From Flavobacteriales bacterium (lineage in GTDB: Bacteria; Bacteroidota; Bacteroidia; Flavobacteriales; Flavobacteriaceae): DNA of 64,000 nt. Below the pieces are notes generated by a model. The model ran no database searches, was not told the DNA's origin, and worked only from the letters and a program-made list of their open reading frames with translations. Every line of letters starts with the position of its first letter. The first letter of the stretch is position 1. A program made the position numbers and the translations under genes. Below are positions 27,067 through 36,008 of this stretch, piece by piece. Where the stretch lies: NCBI GenBank assembly GCA_018335925.1, contig JAGXRF010000076.1, forward strand, positions 1 through 64,000. The letters are read 5' to 3'.

Positions 27067-29862
27067 TTAAAATTTATATGTTACGGTTAAGTTGTACAGA
27101 GTACCTGTTCTGTGAACAAAAAGTGGTACATCAGTACTACTGTTAAGATCAATTTTATTGTCGCTATTAGTGTCTTGATAAAATCTAAACTTATCATCCA
27201 ATAAATTGGAAATGCCAAGTTTTAAACTCATTTTTTGGAATGACTTTGCAATGGTAAAATCTAACTGATTACGAGCAACCTCAAAAATTGCTGGAAATAT
27301 TTGGTCTCCTACAGAAAAAATTCTGTCACCAAATCTGTTAAAAATAATATTACTACTCCAACCATTGTCTTTATTGTCATAACCTAAAGCAGCATTAATC
27401 ACATATGGAGATTGTCCTTGTAAAGGTCTTACCGTAAAGATATCATTAGATGCTGCACCTAAATCTACTTCAGAGAATATATAAGAAGCATTAACATTTA
27501 TTGCTAAATCAGATAGAAAGCCTTGTTTAAAAATATTTTTCATTGATTTTCTTAATTCAATCTCAGCACCATATACTACAGCTGAGTTTGCATTTCTGAA
27601 TGTGAAAGCTCTTTGTTGTGTTCTTACTAACAAACTGTTCTCAATAGGTTTATCAAAGTTTTTGTAAAACAAACCTAAACTAACTGTTTCTCCTTTTTCA
27701 GGATAAAGCTCATAACGTAAGTCAAAATTATCAATAGTTGCCGTTGTTAATAATTCATTACCTGAAACATCAGCGTCTAATTGAAAGTTGTAAAAGTTGA
27801 AAGGAGCAATTTCTCTAAACTCTGGTCTGTTTACTGTTCTGCTATATGCAAGCCTTAATAAGTTCTTTTCATTTATGGTGTAACTAAAATTTAATGATGG
27901 TAAGACTGAAGTAATAGGTTGTTTAACATTACTAGTTCCAGTTAATTCAAGAATGTTGTGCTCTACCCTAACCCCACCAGTTAACAATAATTTTGAGATT
28001 GGAACTTCACCATAAACATATCCAGCCATTAATAAATTGTTTGCTTTGTATGAATCTCTTGCATTAGAACCTTCTCTAAAAACCCATCCATCAGTTGCAT
28101 TTACATTTAATGGGCTGAAAACTTCTGTTAGAGGTAATCTTACTAACTCATTTCTTCTTTCCAAGCTAATAAATCCAGGTATGATGTATGAAAAATATCT
28201 AGCACTGAAATCTCTATTTTTATAATCAGCAAAAGCCCCTGCTTTTATAACTATGTTTGCCAATTCCTCATCATCTTTTATTCGCTCAAATTCTTTTTTA
28301 AAGTCAACACCACCATTGAATGAAAATTCATTTAATTCAGAAAAAAACCTACCTGTATCAAAAGGGTTAGAACTTGGTGGGTCAATCATTGCAAATGGTT
28401 CATTTGGAGTATCTTGATCCCTGAATGTTCTAAATCTTCTTAAATCAGGCATTATATCATTGATTAAATTACCTCCAAGTACCCATTGTATATTTCGATT
28501 GTTTGAAAAATTATGAGTTCCGTTGAATTGTCCGGTATAAATTCTTCTTCCTGAATATCCAAACTCATAATTTCTTAAATCTTCTCCAGCTCTTTGGTCA
28601 AAATCGAAACCTGTTCTAAGTGTACTAAAACTATCTCCAATTTGATTGTATAGGTTTTTAAAAGTAATTTTATTGTTATCATTAATTCTTAACGACCAAT
28701 TTGATAATAAAGTCAATCGCACTTCATTAGAGTAATAATTATCGTCATAATCTCTTTGCAATTGTGCAGTTTGACTTCCTAATAAGTCGTTGATATAATT
28801 ATTTGTGTTTCTTATGTAACTTTGAAATTTATTAGAATATGACAATGCGTTTACTGTACTTAAAACTTTCCCGTTTTTAAAATCAATTTTTCTGCCTAAA
28901 CTAAATCCAATTCCAGTGTCAAAAAATGCATTACTTTGTTCAGGATTAAAGTTATTTGGTAGTTGGTTTGCATAAAATACACTTTGGTTATTGTCATTCA
29001 AAACGTTTGAGTCTTTAGGAAAACCTGAAGGCAATTGTCTAAAACCATTATCAAATCCTAAGAAATCGGTACCAGAACCTTTTGTTTCAAAAAAATCGTT
29101 AAATGTAGTATTGTTTCTAAAACCAACGTTAAATGATAATTGAGTAAATTCAGTAAAATTATCCGATGTAGTTACATTAATTAATCCACCAGAAAAATCT
29201 CCTGGTAAATAAGCTGCACCAGTTTTACTAATGGTCATTTTCTCCAAAGAGTTTGTTGGTAATAAATCAAATGAAAAAGTTCTTCTGTCAACTTCGGTAC
29301 TTGGTGCCAAAGCATTATTGATCATCACATTGTTATATCGTTCATTTAATCCTCTAACCATTACAAATTTACCATCGTTAATAGTTACTCCAGGAACCCT
29401 CTGAATAGCTTGTGCAGCATTTCCATCGGTTCCTTTGCTCATTTGTTCTGCAGAAATGGCACTGATCACCTGCTTGGCTTCTTTCATTTCTAACAACAAA
29501 GCCGATTCGGTATTTTTTCTTCTTTGAACAGCTACAACTACATCTTGTAATTGCACTCCATCACCTGACCCTAAAGATTGGTTAAGCTTAATATTATCTC
29601 CAGCTTTTATTTTAATAGCTTTTTCTACCGTTTCATATCCTAAAAAACTAAATTCTATCACATAGCTTCCTGCTTCTACTTGTATAGAATATTTTCCTTT
29701 TTCATCTGAAGTAGTTCCTATACTAGTACCTTTAATTAAAACGTTTGCAAATGGTAATGGTGAATTATTAGCGTCTTTGTCAGTAATCGTTCCAGAAACA
29801 GTACCTTTCTGTGAATAGCTATTCAATGTAATAAGAGCTAAAACTAAATATAAGTATTTCAT
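27067..29862 (-). CDS. TonB-dependent receptor with carboxypeptidase-regulatory-like domain
   Basis: A 931-residue outer-membrane active transporter. After the signal peptide (KYLYLVLALITLNSYS) comes a CarboxypepD_reg-like beta-sandwich (about 20-100; GTVSGTITDKDANNSPLPFANVLIKGTSIGT). The plug domain (about 120-230) carries VQRVPGVTINDGKFVMVRGLNERYNNVMINN and is followed by a 22-strand barrel ending in an aromatic residue (LTVTYKF). The plug and barrel (LLRLAYSRTVNRPEFREIAPF) resemble OAR/CirA-type receptors and not the SusC family with SusD partners. No SusD gene is present; the downstream partner is the 457-residue lipoprotein. The upstream spacer shared with the response regulator carries Pho-box-like repeats. 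Confidence 0.93.
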   Translation of the reverse strand: MKYLYLVLALITLNSYSQKGTVSGTITDKDANNSPLPFANVLIKGTSIGTTSDEKGKYSIQVEAGSYVIEFSFLGYETVEKAIKIKAGDNIKLNQSLGSGDGVQLQDVVVAVQRRKNTESALLLEMKEAKQVISAISAEQMSKGTDGNAAQAIQRVPGVTINDGKFVMVRGLNERYNNVMINNALAPSTEVDRRTFSFDLLPTNSLEKMTISKTGAAYLPGDFSGGLINVTTSDNFTEFTQLSFNVGFRNNTTFNDFFETKGSGTDFLGFDNGFRQLPSGFPKDSNVLNDNNQSVFYANQLPNNFNPEQSNAFFDTGIGFSLGRKIDFKNGKVLSTVNALSYSNKFQSYIRNTNNYINDLLGSQTAQLQRDYDDNYYSNEVRLTLLSNWSLRINDNNKITFKNLYNQIGDSFSTLRTGFDFDQRAGEDLRNYEFGYSGRRIYTGQFNGTHNFSNNRNIQWVLGGNLINDIMPDLRRFRTFRDQDTPNEPFAMIDPPSSNPFDTGRFFSELNEFSFNGGVDFKKEFERIKDDEELANIVIKAGAFADYKNRDFSARYFSYIIPGFISLERRNELVRLPLTEVFSPLNVNATDGWVFREGSNARDSYKANNLLMAGYVYGEVPISKLLLTGGVRVEHNILELTGTSNVKQPITSVLPSLNFSYTINEKNLLRLAYSRTVNRPEFREIAPFNFYNFQLDADVSGNELLTTATIDNFDLRYELYPEKGETVSLGLFYKNFDKPIENSLLVRTQQRAFTFRNANSAVVYGAEIELRKSMKNIFKQGFLSDLAINVNASYIFSEVDLGAASNDIFTVRPLQGQSPYVINAALGYDNKDNGWSSNIIFNRFGDRIFSVGDQIFPAIFEVARNQLDFTIAKSFQKMSLKLGISNLLDDKFRFYQDTNSDNKIDLNSSTDVPLFVHRTGTLYNLTVTYKF

Positions 29863-29901
29863 TATCTGTTGTTAAAATTTCTGCAAAGAACAACCCAAAT
29901 T

Positions 29902-29962
29902 GTTAATTGCGAGTTATTCGAAAATGATGCTTACGTTTAGTTTTGGTTAAGGAATTGTTAGC
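29902..29962. promoter_or_regulatory. Pho-box-like 11-bp-period direct repeats
   Basis: In the divergent spacer between the TonB receptor and the response regulator, GTTA occurs at 29902 and 29913. A second run lies at 29935 (GTTTAG), 29946 (GTTAAG) and 29957 (GTTAGC). Both runs have exactly 11-base spacing. PhoB/OmpR-family regulators bind tandem repeats with about 11-bp period. The receptor gene has no good -33/-7 pair here, as expected for an activator-dependent promoter. The regulator could be the neighbouring PhoB-like protein; this is inferred. Confidence 0.5.
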
Positions 29963-30038
29963 ATATTAAATAATGGTTAACAGCTTGTTTGGTTTTTTTT
30001 TATATTTACCTTTACTTTTTGTAAACAACAACAACCTC

Positions 30039-30722
30039 ATGAAAAAAAAGGACATCAAAATTTTACTAGTAGATGATGAACCGGATATCTTAGAAATATT
30101 AGAGTATAATTTGGCACAAGAAGGTTACCAAATTAGTACTGCTAATAACGGGAAAGAAGCCATTGCCAAAGCCAAAAAAGAATTGCCCCATTTGATTATT
30201 TTAGATGTGATGATGCCCGAAATGGATGGCATTGAGGCTTGCGAGCAAATTCGTAAAATTCCGGAACTACAACAAACCATCATTACCTTTTTAACTGCAC
30301 GTAATGAAGATTATTCGCAAGTTGCAGGTTTTGATGCTGGGGCAGATGATTACATAGCCAAACCAATCAAGCCTAAAGTGTTGGTTAGTAAAATCAAAGC
30401 CTTGTTGCGAAGATTTAAAGAAGATGAGATGCTAGGAGATGTGTTAAAAGTAGGAGATATCGAAATTAACAGAGAAAGCTACAAAATCATTAAAGATGGA
30501 GAGGAGATTGTTTTACCACGTAAAGAGTTTGAGTTATTTTATTTATTAGCTTCCAAACCCGGAAAAGTTTTTAAAAGAGAAGAAATTTTAGACAAAGTTT
30601 GGGGGAATGAAGTTATTGTAGGTGGAAGAACCATTGATGTGCACATACGGAAATTACGTGAAAAAATTGGAGATGATTGGTTCAAAACCATTAAGGGAGT
30701 GGGGTATAAGATGGAAATTTAA
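30039..30722 (+). CDS. PhoB-like (OmpR-family) response regulator
   Basis: 227 residues from ATG 30039; an upstream extension would add a hydrophobic, non-homologous stretch. The receiver domain (about 1-125) has the acidic pocket VDDEPD (about 11-16), the phospho-acceptor Asp in LIILDVMMPEMDG (about 55), the Thr in TFLTARNE and the Lys in DDYIAKPIKP. A winged-helix DNA-binding domain follows (about 132-227; LPRKEFELFYLLASKPGKVFKREEIL, VGGRTIDVHIRKLREKIG, TIKGVGYKM). Its stop overlaps the kinase start by one base, so the two are co-translated. PhoB of the phosphate regulon is the best guess, but the sequence alone does not prove the stimulus. Confidence 0.9.
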   Translation: MKKKDIKILLVDDEPDILEILEYNLAQEGYQISTANNGKEAIAKAKKELPHLIILDVMMPEMDGIEACEQIRKIPELQQTIITFLTARNEDYSQVAGFDAGADDYIAKPIKPKVLVSKIKALLRRFKEDEMLGDVLKVGDIEINRESYKIIKDGEEIVLPRKEFELFYLLASKPGKVFKREEILDKVWGNEVIVGGRTIDVHIRKLREKIGDDWFKTIKGVGYKMEI

Positions 30723-31765
30723 TGGCAATTCGATTTAAAAAAACATACAAATTTGCAGTTAAATCTGCATTATACGTTACCTTATTTACCTTAGCAACCT
30801 TCGGGTTGTTTTCTTATTTTTTTTACCAATTTCATTTAGGCATCAGTTTGTTGTTTGGCTTATTTGTGTTTGTTTTTGCCTTTTTTGTCATCCAATATCG
30901 CGTAGAGCATTTTATTTATCGAAGGGTAAAAAAAATATACGACGATGTTTCTTTGCTTGAGCAAAGTTCGCTTCGAAGCCAACCCATCACTACCGACATG
31001 GCTACTTTAACACGGGAAGTGAAAAAGTTTGCCATGGATAAAAAGCTGGAAATTGAAGCTTTAAAAATTAGAGAAGAATACCGAAGAGAGTTTTTAGGCA
31101 ATGTTTCGCACGAATTAAAAACCCCATTGTTTATGGTACAAGGCTATTTATCTACCTTGCTGGATGGTGCTATGAAAGACAAAAACTTGTTGAAAAAGTA
31201 TTTGGAAAGAGCCGAACATGGGGTAGAAAGACTCATTTTTATAGTAAAAGATTTGGACATGATTACCAAATTAGAAACCGGAGATGTGCATTTGGAATAT
31301 GCTTATTTTGATTTGGTGGAGTTGACTCAAAGAGTGTTCGAATTGTTGGAGATGAAAGCCCAAAAGAAGAATATTTCTTTAGACTTAGAATCGAAAAACT
31401 CGGTAAAAGTATATGCCGATCAGGAAAAAATTCAACAAGTATTAACTAACTTAATTGAAAACTCTATCAAATACGGAAAAGTAGGTGGAACTACCGAGGT
31501 TACCATTGAATCGTTGACCAAAAACAAAGTAATAGTTCGTGTAACAGATAATGGAGAAGGTATTGAAAAGAACATGATTCCACGGCTATTTGAACGATTT
31601 TTCAGGGTAGATAAAAGTGGAGCACGTTCCGAAGGTGGTTCTGGTTTAGGTTTGGCAATTGTAAAACACATCATCGAAGCCCACAACGAAAAAATTTATG
31701 TGGAAAGTCAGATTGGAGTTGGTTCCGAATTTTCGTTTACTTTAGAGAAAATGAAAACCAATTAA
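30722..31765 (+). CDS. PhoR-like sensor histidine kinase
   Basis: A 347-residue inner-membrane kinase. Two helices close together (about 14-36 and 40-58) leave almost no periplasmic sensor domain, as in PhoR, which senses through other proteins. A HisKA domain follows with the phospho-accepting His in FLGNVSHELKTPLFMVQGYL (about 129). The HATPase_c domain has the N box (QVLTNLIENSIKYG), G1 (VTDNGEGIEKN), the F box (LFERFFRVDKSG) and G2 (SGLGLAIVKHI). No PAS domain is visible between the helices and HisKA. It is translationally coupled to the response regulator. Confidence 0.9.
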   Translation: MAIRFKKTYKFAVKSALYVTLFTLATFGLFSYFFYQFHLGISLLFGLFVFVFAFFVIQYRVEHFIYRRVKKIYDDVSLLEQSSLRSQPITTDMATLTREVKKFAMDKKLEIEALKIREEYRREFLGNVSHELKTPLFMVQGYLSTLLDGAMKDKNLLKKYLERAEHGVERLIFIVKDLDMITKLETGDVHLEYAYFDLVELTQRVFELLEMKAQKKNISLDLESKNSVKVYADQEKIQQVLTNLIENSIKYGKVGGTTEVTIESLTKNKVIVRVTDNGEGIEKNMIPRLFERFFRVDKSGARSEGGSGLGLAIVKHIIEAHNEKIYVESQIGVGSEFSFTLEKMKTN

Positions 31766-32817
31766 CCTTCGAACAAGTGGAATAATTTTTTCCAATTTAC
31801 ATCGGTGTTAAAGTTTCTCAAACCTTGATAAAAAGGCACCTCGTTTAACTTTTCGATTTTAAACTTGTCTTGTTTTGCATAAGGTACCAAACCTTCTTTT
31901 TTGTACTTTTTTGCCAAGTATTCTTGTTCAAATTGTCCGGGAGTTGGAATAAAAAATGCTTTTTTATGCAATTTGGCCAAATCCATTACCGTAGTATAGC
32001 CCGACCTGCTTAAAATCATATTGCTTTGCTGAATGGCATCTTCTAATTGCTCACTTGTCATGAAATTATAAATTTCAACATGGTTATGGATGTCAATAAG
32101 CTGCTCTTTTTCCATTTTTCCCTTAACAAATAAAACTTCCCCAGTAAATCTTTGAACTTCCTCCAATAATTTTTCTTCCAGCATGGTGCGTTGAGGTTCT
32201 GGTCCGGAAAGTAAAACCATCAAATCGTATTTTGTTTCTAGTTTTTTTTGTTCCATTCTACTTAAAGGTCCCAGATAAGTAATAGGAAAATCTGGGTTTT
32301 TTAAGTGCCCTAATTTGCCGGTTAAATTTGGGGTTCCAGCTACATCAGGTACCCAGCATTCTGTGTATTTTTTTATGATATATTGATGTATTTTAGAGCT
32401 TAACCAAGTGGTATTTCCGGTAATCACGTTTAATTGGTGGGTAATAAACACACTAGGAACTTTTTTGCTAAAAACACCCAATCGATTGTCGGATATGATG
32501 CCGGATAACTCATGCTCTTTTACCCATTTTTTTACCAATTTTCGCTCTTTTTTAATGGCTTTCAGCATTTTTGGGCTATCAAACAACAATTTCCATTTAA
32601 AAAAGATGCCCTTTTTGGCATAGCTAATTTCGTAGGATGGTAAGGTTAAAAAAGTAAGCGTTGGAAATTCTTTTTGCAATAAGGTAAGAGCTACTCCATC
32701 TGTAGCAACCATAGGTTCAAATCCTAGTTGTTGTAATGCTTTAATAATCGGAATGCATCTGGTGGCATGACCTAATCCCCAATTTAACGGAGCAACCAAT
32801 ATTTTTTTGGCAAGCAT
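31762..32817 (-). CDS. Glycosyltransferase (GT28/GT1-like)
   Basis: A 351-residue GT-B-fold protein of the MurG/UDP-glucuronosyltransferase-like group. The N-terminal motif KKILVAPLNWGLGHATRCIP (glycine-rich loop with His) and the C-terminal donor-site segment QSNMILSRSGYTTVMDLAKLHKKAFFIPTPGQFEQEYLA are both typical. No signal peptide or membrane helix is seen, so it is probably cytoplasmic or peripheral. Donor and acceptor are not known. Its stop overlaps that of the convergent histidine kinase by four bases. Confidence 0.82.
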   Translation of the reverse strand: MLAKKILVAPLNWGLGHATRCIPIIKALQQLGFEPMVATDGVALTLLQKEFPTLTFLTLPSYEISYAKKGIFFKWKLLFDSPKMLKAIKKERKLVKKWVKEHELSGIISDNRLGVFSKKVPSVFITHQLNVITGNTTWLSSKIHQYIIKKYTECWVPDVAGTPNLTGKLGHLKNPDFPITYLGPLSRMEQKKLETKYDLMVLLSGPEPQRTMLEEKLLEEVQRFTGEVLFVKGKMEKEQLIDIHNHVEIYNFMTSEQLEDAIQQSNMILSRSGYTTVMDLAKLHKKAFFIPTPGQFEQEYLAKKYKKEGLVPYAKQDKFKIEKLNEVPFYQGLRNFNTDVNWKKLFHLFEG

Positions 32818-32902
32818 GGTTTTTTTAACAAAGGTATTTATTTAGCCAAACGATAGGTTAGGGAAATATGAAGCCTTTGTGAATTTTTGGTTAGTAGTTG
32901 CT

Positions 32903-33012
32903 AGTGAATAGTGAATAGTGAAAAGTCCTTATATGTATCAGGGACAGACATGACTCAACCATCAACTGCAGACGCTACGGTCTGCATCGAGACAAGCTTC
33001 GCTTCGTCTCGA
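32903..33012. repeat. Heptad tandem repeat and double-hairpin element
   Basis: Two intact 7-base units AGTGAAT (32903-32909, 32910-32916) are followed by a variant unit (AGTGAAA). Further on is a stem TGCAGAC/GTCTGCA (32967-32973 with 32980-32986). Next to it is a longer one, TCGAGAC AAGC / GCTT C GTCTCGA (32987-32997 with 33001-33012), with one bulged base. The composition is more GC-rich than the surroundings and no gene is present. It looks like a dispersed REP-like intergenic element abutting the 3' end of the acyltransferase gene, where the hairpins may also act as a terminator. Confidence 0.6.
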
Positions 33013-33014
33013 CA

Positions 33015-34142
33015 TCAACTAATCTTTAACCGATTCACTACCGGATTGGCATACATGGTTAAAAAGCTTTCTACCATTTGAGGGTTGTTTTTGTCAATTT
33101 TTAACTCCAATCTTCGTTCAAATATTTGCAACTCGTTTTCGGTGTAATGATTTTTCATTTGATTGCTGCCATGCAACAAATCATAAGCAATGTAATTGGT
33201 TGGCCACAAATGATAATTTTTCTGAATTTTACCATCTAAACATTGTACCAAGGCTTGAATTTGCTTGTTTGCATTGTCATTTTCCGAACTAATTTGGTCT
33301 AATTCTTTGTCAAGCGGAGTATCTACATGGATGTGAATTCTCTTCTTTTGTCCTAAAATTCCACTCATCAAATTGATAAAGTCTTCGTTTTTTTCTTTCA
33401 CATATACTTCGTCGTTTGCTTGTGCCATTAATTGTGGCATTTTTAAGGCATCGGTTGGGTCGTATTCGTACGAAATAGAAACGGGCACTATTTTCAGTTT
33501 TTTAAAATAGTCCATTAAGTTGGATTCCTGACTTGCCATTCCTAACATTTTCAATACTCCTGTTTGGGTAATGTCATTACCATCTTTGGTTCTTCCTTCT
33601 CTTTGGGCAATCCAAACCGAACGGTTTTCATGTAAAAGCATCTGTTGGATGTATTCCGATAACAGTTTGGAACTTTCTAATAATTCTCTTGGTCCTAAAT
33701 TTCGTTGCACCACAAAATTTCGATTCAAACGAGACAAGGTTTTTAAGAATTGTTTTTGAATCAAATTGTCTCCAATGGCAGAAGCAGTCATGATCATGCC
33801 TTTGTCAAACAAGGAAACATTTAGTAAAGAAGTATCTAACAAGATATCTCTATGGTTAGAGATAAATAAATATGGGGTATGGGTGTCTAAGTTTTCAAAG
33901 CCAGTAGTGGTTAATCCATCAGAGCTTCTTTCCAACACTTTTTTGGCAGCATGGTAAATAAAATTACACTGAAAATCGCGAATAGAATGGGTTTTACTCA
34001 ATTGGTTTTTCCATACGTCTTCTTCCATTTCCGGAAACGTGAACTGCATCAATGCCTTCATCATCGGATGATGCATGGCTTGTTGCAAGGCAGCATTCAC
34101 TTCGGTATCATGATAGGGTCTTATGGCATCAAATTTAGGCAT
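33015..34142 (-). CDS. PlsC-like acyltransferase family protein
   Basis: 375 residues from ATG 34142 (MPKFDAIRPYHDTEVNAAL). It has a glycerophospholipid acyltransferase core with a His-Asp motif SNHRDILLDTSLLN near 100-113. Here the spacing is HxD followed by a second Asp at His+6, not the usual HX4D. The block II-like stretch VWIAQREGRTKDG, which holds the EGxR phosphate-binding motif as REGRT, and block IV VPVSISYEYDP are also present. No membrane helix is obvious. It probably transfers an acyl group to a lysophospholipid or related lipid; the exact acceptor is unknown. The 3' side abuts a hairpin element. Confidence 0.82.
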   Translation of the reverse strand: MPKFDAIRPYHDTEVNAALQQAMHHPMMKALMQFTFPEMEEDVWKNQLSKTHSIRDFQCNFIYHAAKKVLERSSDGLTTTGFENLDTHTPYLFISNHRDILLDTSLLNVSLFDKGMIMTASAIGDNLIQKQFLKTLSRLNRNFVVQRNLGPRELLESSKLLSEYIQQMLLHENRSVWIAQREGRTKDGNDITQTGVLKMLGMASQESNLMDYFKKLKIVPVSISYEYDPTDALKMPQLMAQANDEVYVKEKNEDFINLMSGILGQKKRIHIHVDTPLDKELDQISSENDNANKQIQALVQCLDGKIQKNYHLWPTNYIAYDLLHGSNQMKNHYTENELQIFERRLELKIDKNNPQMVESFLTMYANPVVNRLKIS

Positions 34143-34227
34143 GGCTTTATCAAAAGTTAAAACGCAAAAAAACAAAAAATAAAGCGATTTGTATCTATTT
34201 GTGGCAAAGCTTTTACTTAACTTAATG

Positions 34228-35004
34228 TTACGATTGCTTTATATTAAAAATTTTAAAAGCATTTTCGGTGGTAATTTTTGCAATTTCTTCCACACTAATT
34301 TGATACAATTGGGCTAATTTTTCTGCCACCAAAACAGTGTAACTGCTTTCGTTTCGTTTGCCTCTGTAAGGTACCGGTGCCAAGTAAGGGGCATCGGTTT
34401 CTAAAACCAGTTTTTCTAACGGAAGCTGGTTCAAAAAGGCATCAATTTTTCCGTTTTTAAATGTCACCACTCCTCCAATTCCTAAATAAAAACCCAATGC
34501 AATGGCTTCTTGGGCTTCCTCTAAAGTGCCACTAAAACAATGCAAAACCCCACGTAATTTGGGATGCTTTTTTTGTTGTAAAATTTCGAGGATTTCTCGG
34601 GTGCTTTCTCTGCTGTGGATTACAATGGGTAAATCCGATGCAATAGCCCAATCTATTTGCTGCTCAAAGGCAATTTTTTGTATCTCAAAAGTGGTTTTAT
34701 CCCAATACAAGTCAATACCAATTTCTCCAACGGCAACATAATTTCCGGTTAACAATTGTTCTTGCACATGATGTAACTCTTCTTGGTAGTTTTCTTTTAC
34801 ATAGCAAGGATGCAACCCCATCATTAAGTGTATATTGTTCGGAAATGCTTGCTTTAGCTCCAACATGCTATGGGTGTATTTTTGCTCTATAGCTGGCAAT
34901 ACAAAATGTGTCACACCAGCTTGTAAGGCTCTTTCAATTACTTCCGCTCGGTCATTGGCAAATTCTTCTACATACAAATGGGTGTGGGTATCAACTAAAG
35001 TCAT
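34228..35004 (-). CDS. tatD: TatD family metal-dependent hydrolase
   Basis: A 258-residue TIM-barrel metalloenzyme of the amidohydrolase superfamily; relatives are Mg-dependent DNases and D-aminoacyl-tRNA hydrolase-like proteins. The metal ligands are in place: DTHTHLYVEEF (about 4-14), GLHPCYV, GEIGIDLYW (Glu), VIHSRES (His), LHCFSGTLEEA (His) and LETDAPYLAP (Asp). The length is typical. A canonical promoter (TACTTTTG at 35024-35031 with TTG at 35053-35055, minus strand, 21-base spacing) precedes it and is divergent from fabD. Confidence 0.93.
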   Translation of the reverse strand: MTLVDTHTHLYVEEFANDRAEVIERALQAGVTHFVLPAIEQKYTHSMLELKQAFPNNIHLMMGLHPCYVKENYQEELHHVQEQLLTGNYVAVGEIGIDLYWDKTTFEIQKIAFEQQIDWAIASDLPIVIHSRESTREILEILQQKKHPKLRGVLHCFSGTLEEAQEAIALGFYLGIGGVVTFKNGKIDAFLNQLPLEKLVLETDAPYLAPVPYRGKRNESSYTVLVAEKLAQLYQISVEEIAKITTENAFKIFNIKQS

Positions 35005-35023
35005 GAATAAGTTATTGAGGACT

Positions 35024-35082
35024 CAAAAGTAAAGTTTTTGCCCAACTTTGTCCAAGCTTTCCATTGGCTTTTTGTATTTTTG
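35024..35082. promoter_or_regulatory. Divergent tatD/fabD promoters
   Basis: On the minus strand tatD has -7 TACTTTTG (35024-35031) and -33 TTG (35053-35055) spaced by 21 bases. On the plus strand fabD has -7 TATTTTTG (35075-35082) with TTTG at 35047-35050 (24-base spacing). The two -33 regions overlap, so the promoters may compete. Confidence 0.6.
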
Positions 35083-35120
35083 TGCGTTCAAAAAACAGAT
35101 TCTACATAAAAACCAATCTT

Positions 35121-35999
35121 ATGAAAAAAGCATATATTTTTCCTGGCCAAGGGTCGCAATTTCCTGGCATGGCAAAAGATTTATACGAGCAAAGTCCGGT
35201 TGCCAAAGCGTTGTTAGACCAAGCCAATGAAATTTTAGGTTTTTCTATTACCGATATCATGTTTCATGGTACTGCAGACGATTTAAAGCAAACCAAAGTA
35301 ACCCAACCTGCGGTTTTTTTACATTCGGTAGCTTTGGCCAAATCTTTAGGAGATGCCTTTCAGCCAGATATGGTGGCAGGACATTCCTTAGGAGAGTTTT
35401 CGGCTTTGGTTGCTAACGGAGCTTTGGCTTTTGAAGATGGATTGCGATTGGTATACCAACGAGCTTTGGCAATGCAAAAAGCATGCGAAATGAAGCCTTC
35501 TACCATGGCTGCAGTTTTAGGTTTGGACGATGCTATCGTGGAGCAAGTTTGTGCTTCGGTAGATGGGGTAGTGGTTGCTGCCAATTACAACTGTCCGGGG
35601 CAATTGGTGATTTCCGGAGAAACTTCGGCAGTGGAAGTTGCTTGCGAAAAATTAAAAGAAGCTGGAGCCAAAAGAGCTTTGTTGTTACCTGTTGGTGGTG
35701 CTTTTCACTCTCCAATGATGGAGCCTGCAAGAGAGGAATTGGCTCAAGCCATTCAAAATACCCAATTCCAAACTCCAATTTGTCCGGTTTATCAAAATGT
35801 AACAGCAACGGCTATTTCCAATCCGGAAGAAATCAAACAAAATTTATTGATTCAATTAACAGCTCCAGTAAAATGGACCCAATCTGTACAACAAATGGTT
35901 GCAGATGGTGCCACTGATTTTATTGAAGTTGGACCGGGGAAAGTGTTACAAGGATTGGTGCAAAAAATCCATAAAGAAGCAAATGTCGTAAGTGCCTAA
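35121..35999 (+). CDS. fabD: Malonyl-CoA--ACP transacylase
   Basis: Loads malonyl groups onto acyl carrier protein for fatty-acid synthesis. From ATG 35121 it is 292 aa, normal for FabD. It has the oxyanion-loop FPGQGSQFPGM (about 6-16), the nucleophilic Ser in MVAGHSLGEFSALVA (about 88), an active-site Arg in LVYQRALAMQKA, the catalytic His in PVGGAFHSPMM (about 197), and the ending FIEVGPGKVLQGLV. It is followed closely by a DUF3050 gene on the same strand. Other fab genes are not in the window. Confidence 0.95.
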   Translation: MKKAYIFPGQGSQFPGMAKDLYEQSPVAKALLDQANEILGFSITDIMFHGTADDLKQTKVTQPAVFLHSVALAKSLGDAFQPDMVAGHSLGEFSALVANGALAFEDGLRLVYQRALAMQKACEMKPSTMAAVLGLDDAIVEQVCASVDGVVVAANYNCPGQLVISGETSAVEVACEKLKEAGAKRALLLPVGGAFHSPMMEPAREELAQAIQNTQFQTPICPVYQNVTATAISNPEEIKQNLLIQLTAPVKWTQSVQQMVADGATDFIEVGPGKVLQGLVQKIHKEANVVSA

Positions 36000-36008
36000 A
36001 AAAAAGTC

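Noticed and set aside
29973..30039. Upstream start for the response regulator
   Set aside because: The added residues are hydrophobic and unrelated to receiver domains; the ATG at 30039 gives the normal N-terminus.
32903..32920. Heptad tandem as a possible CRISPR or minisatellite array
   Set aside because: Too short and without spacers; it fits a dispersed intergenic element better. No CRISPR repeats or cas genes were seen anywhere.
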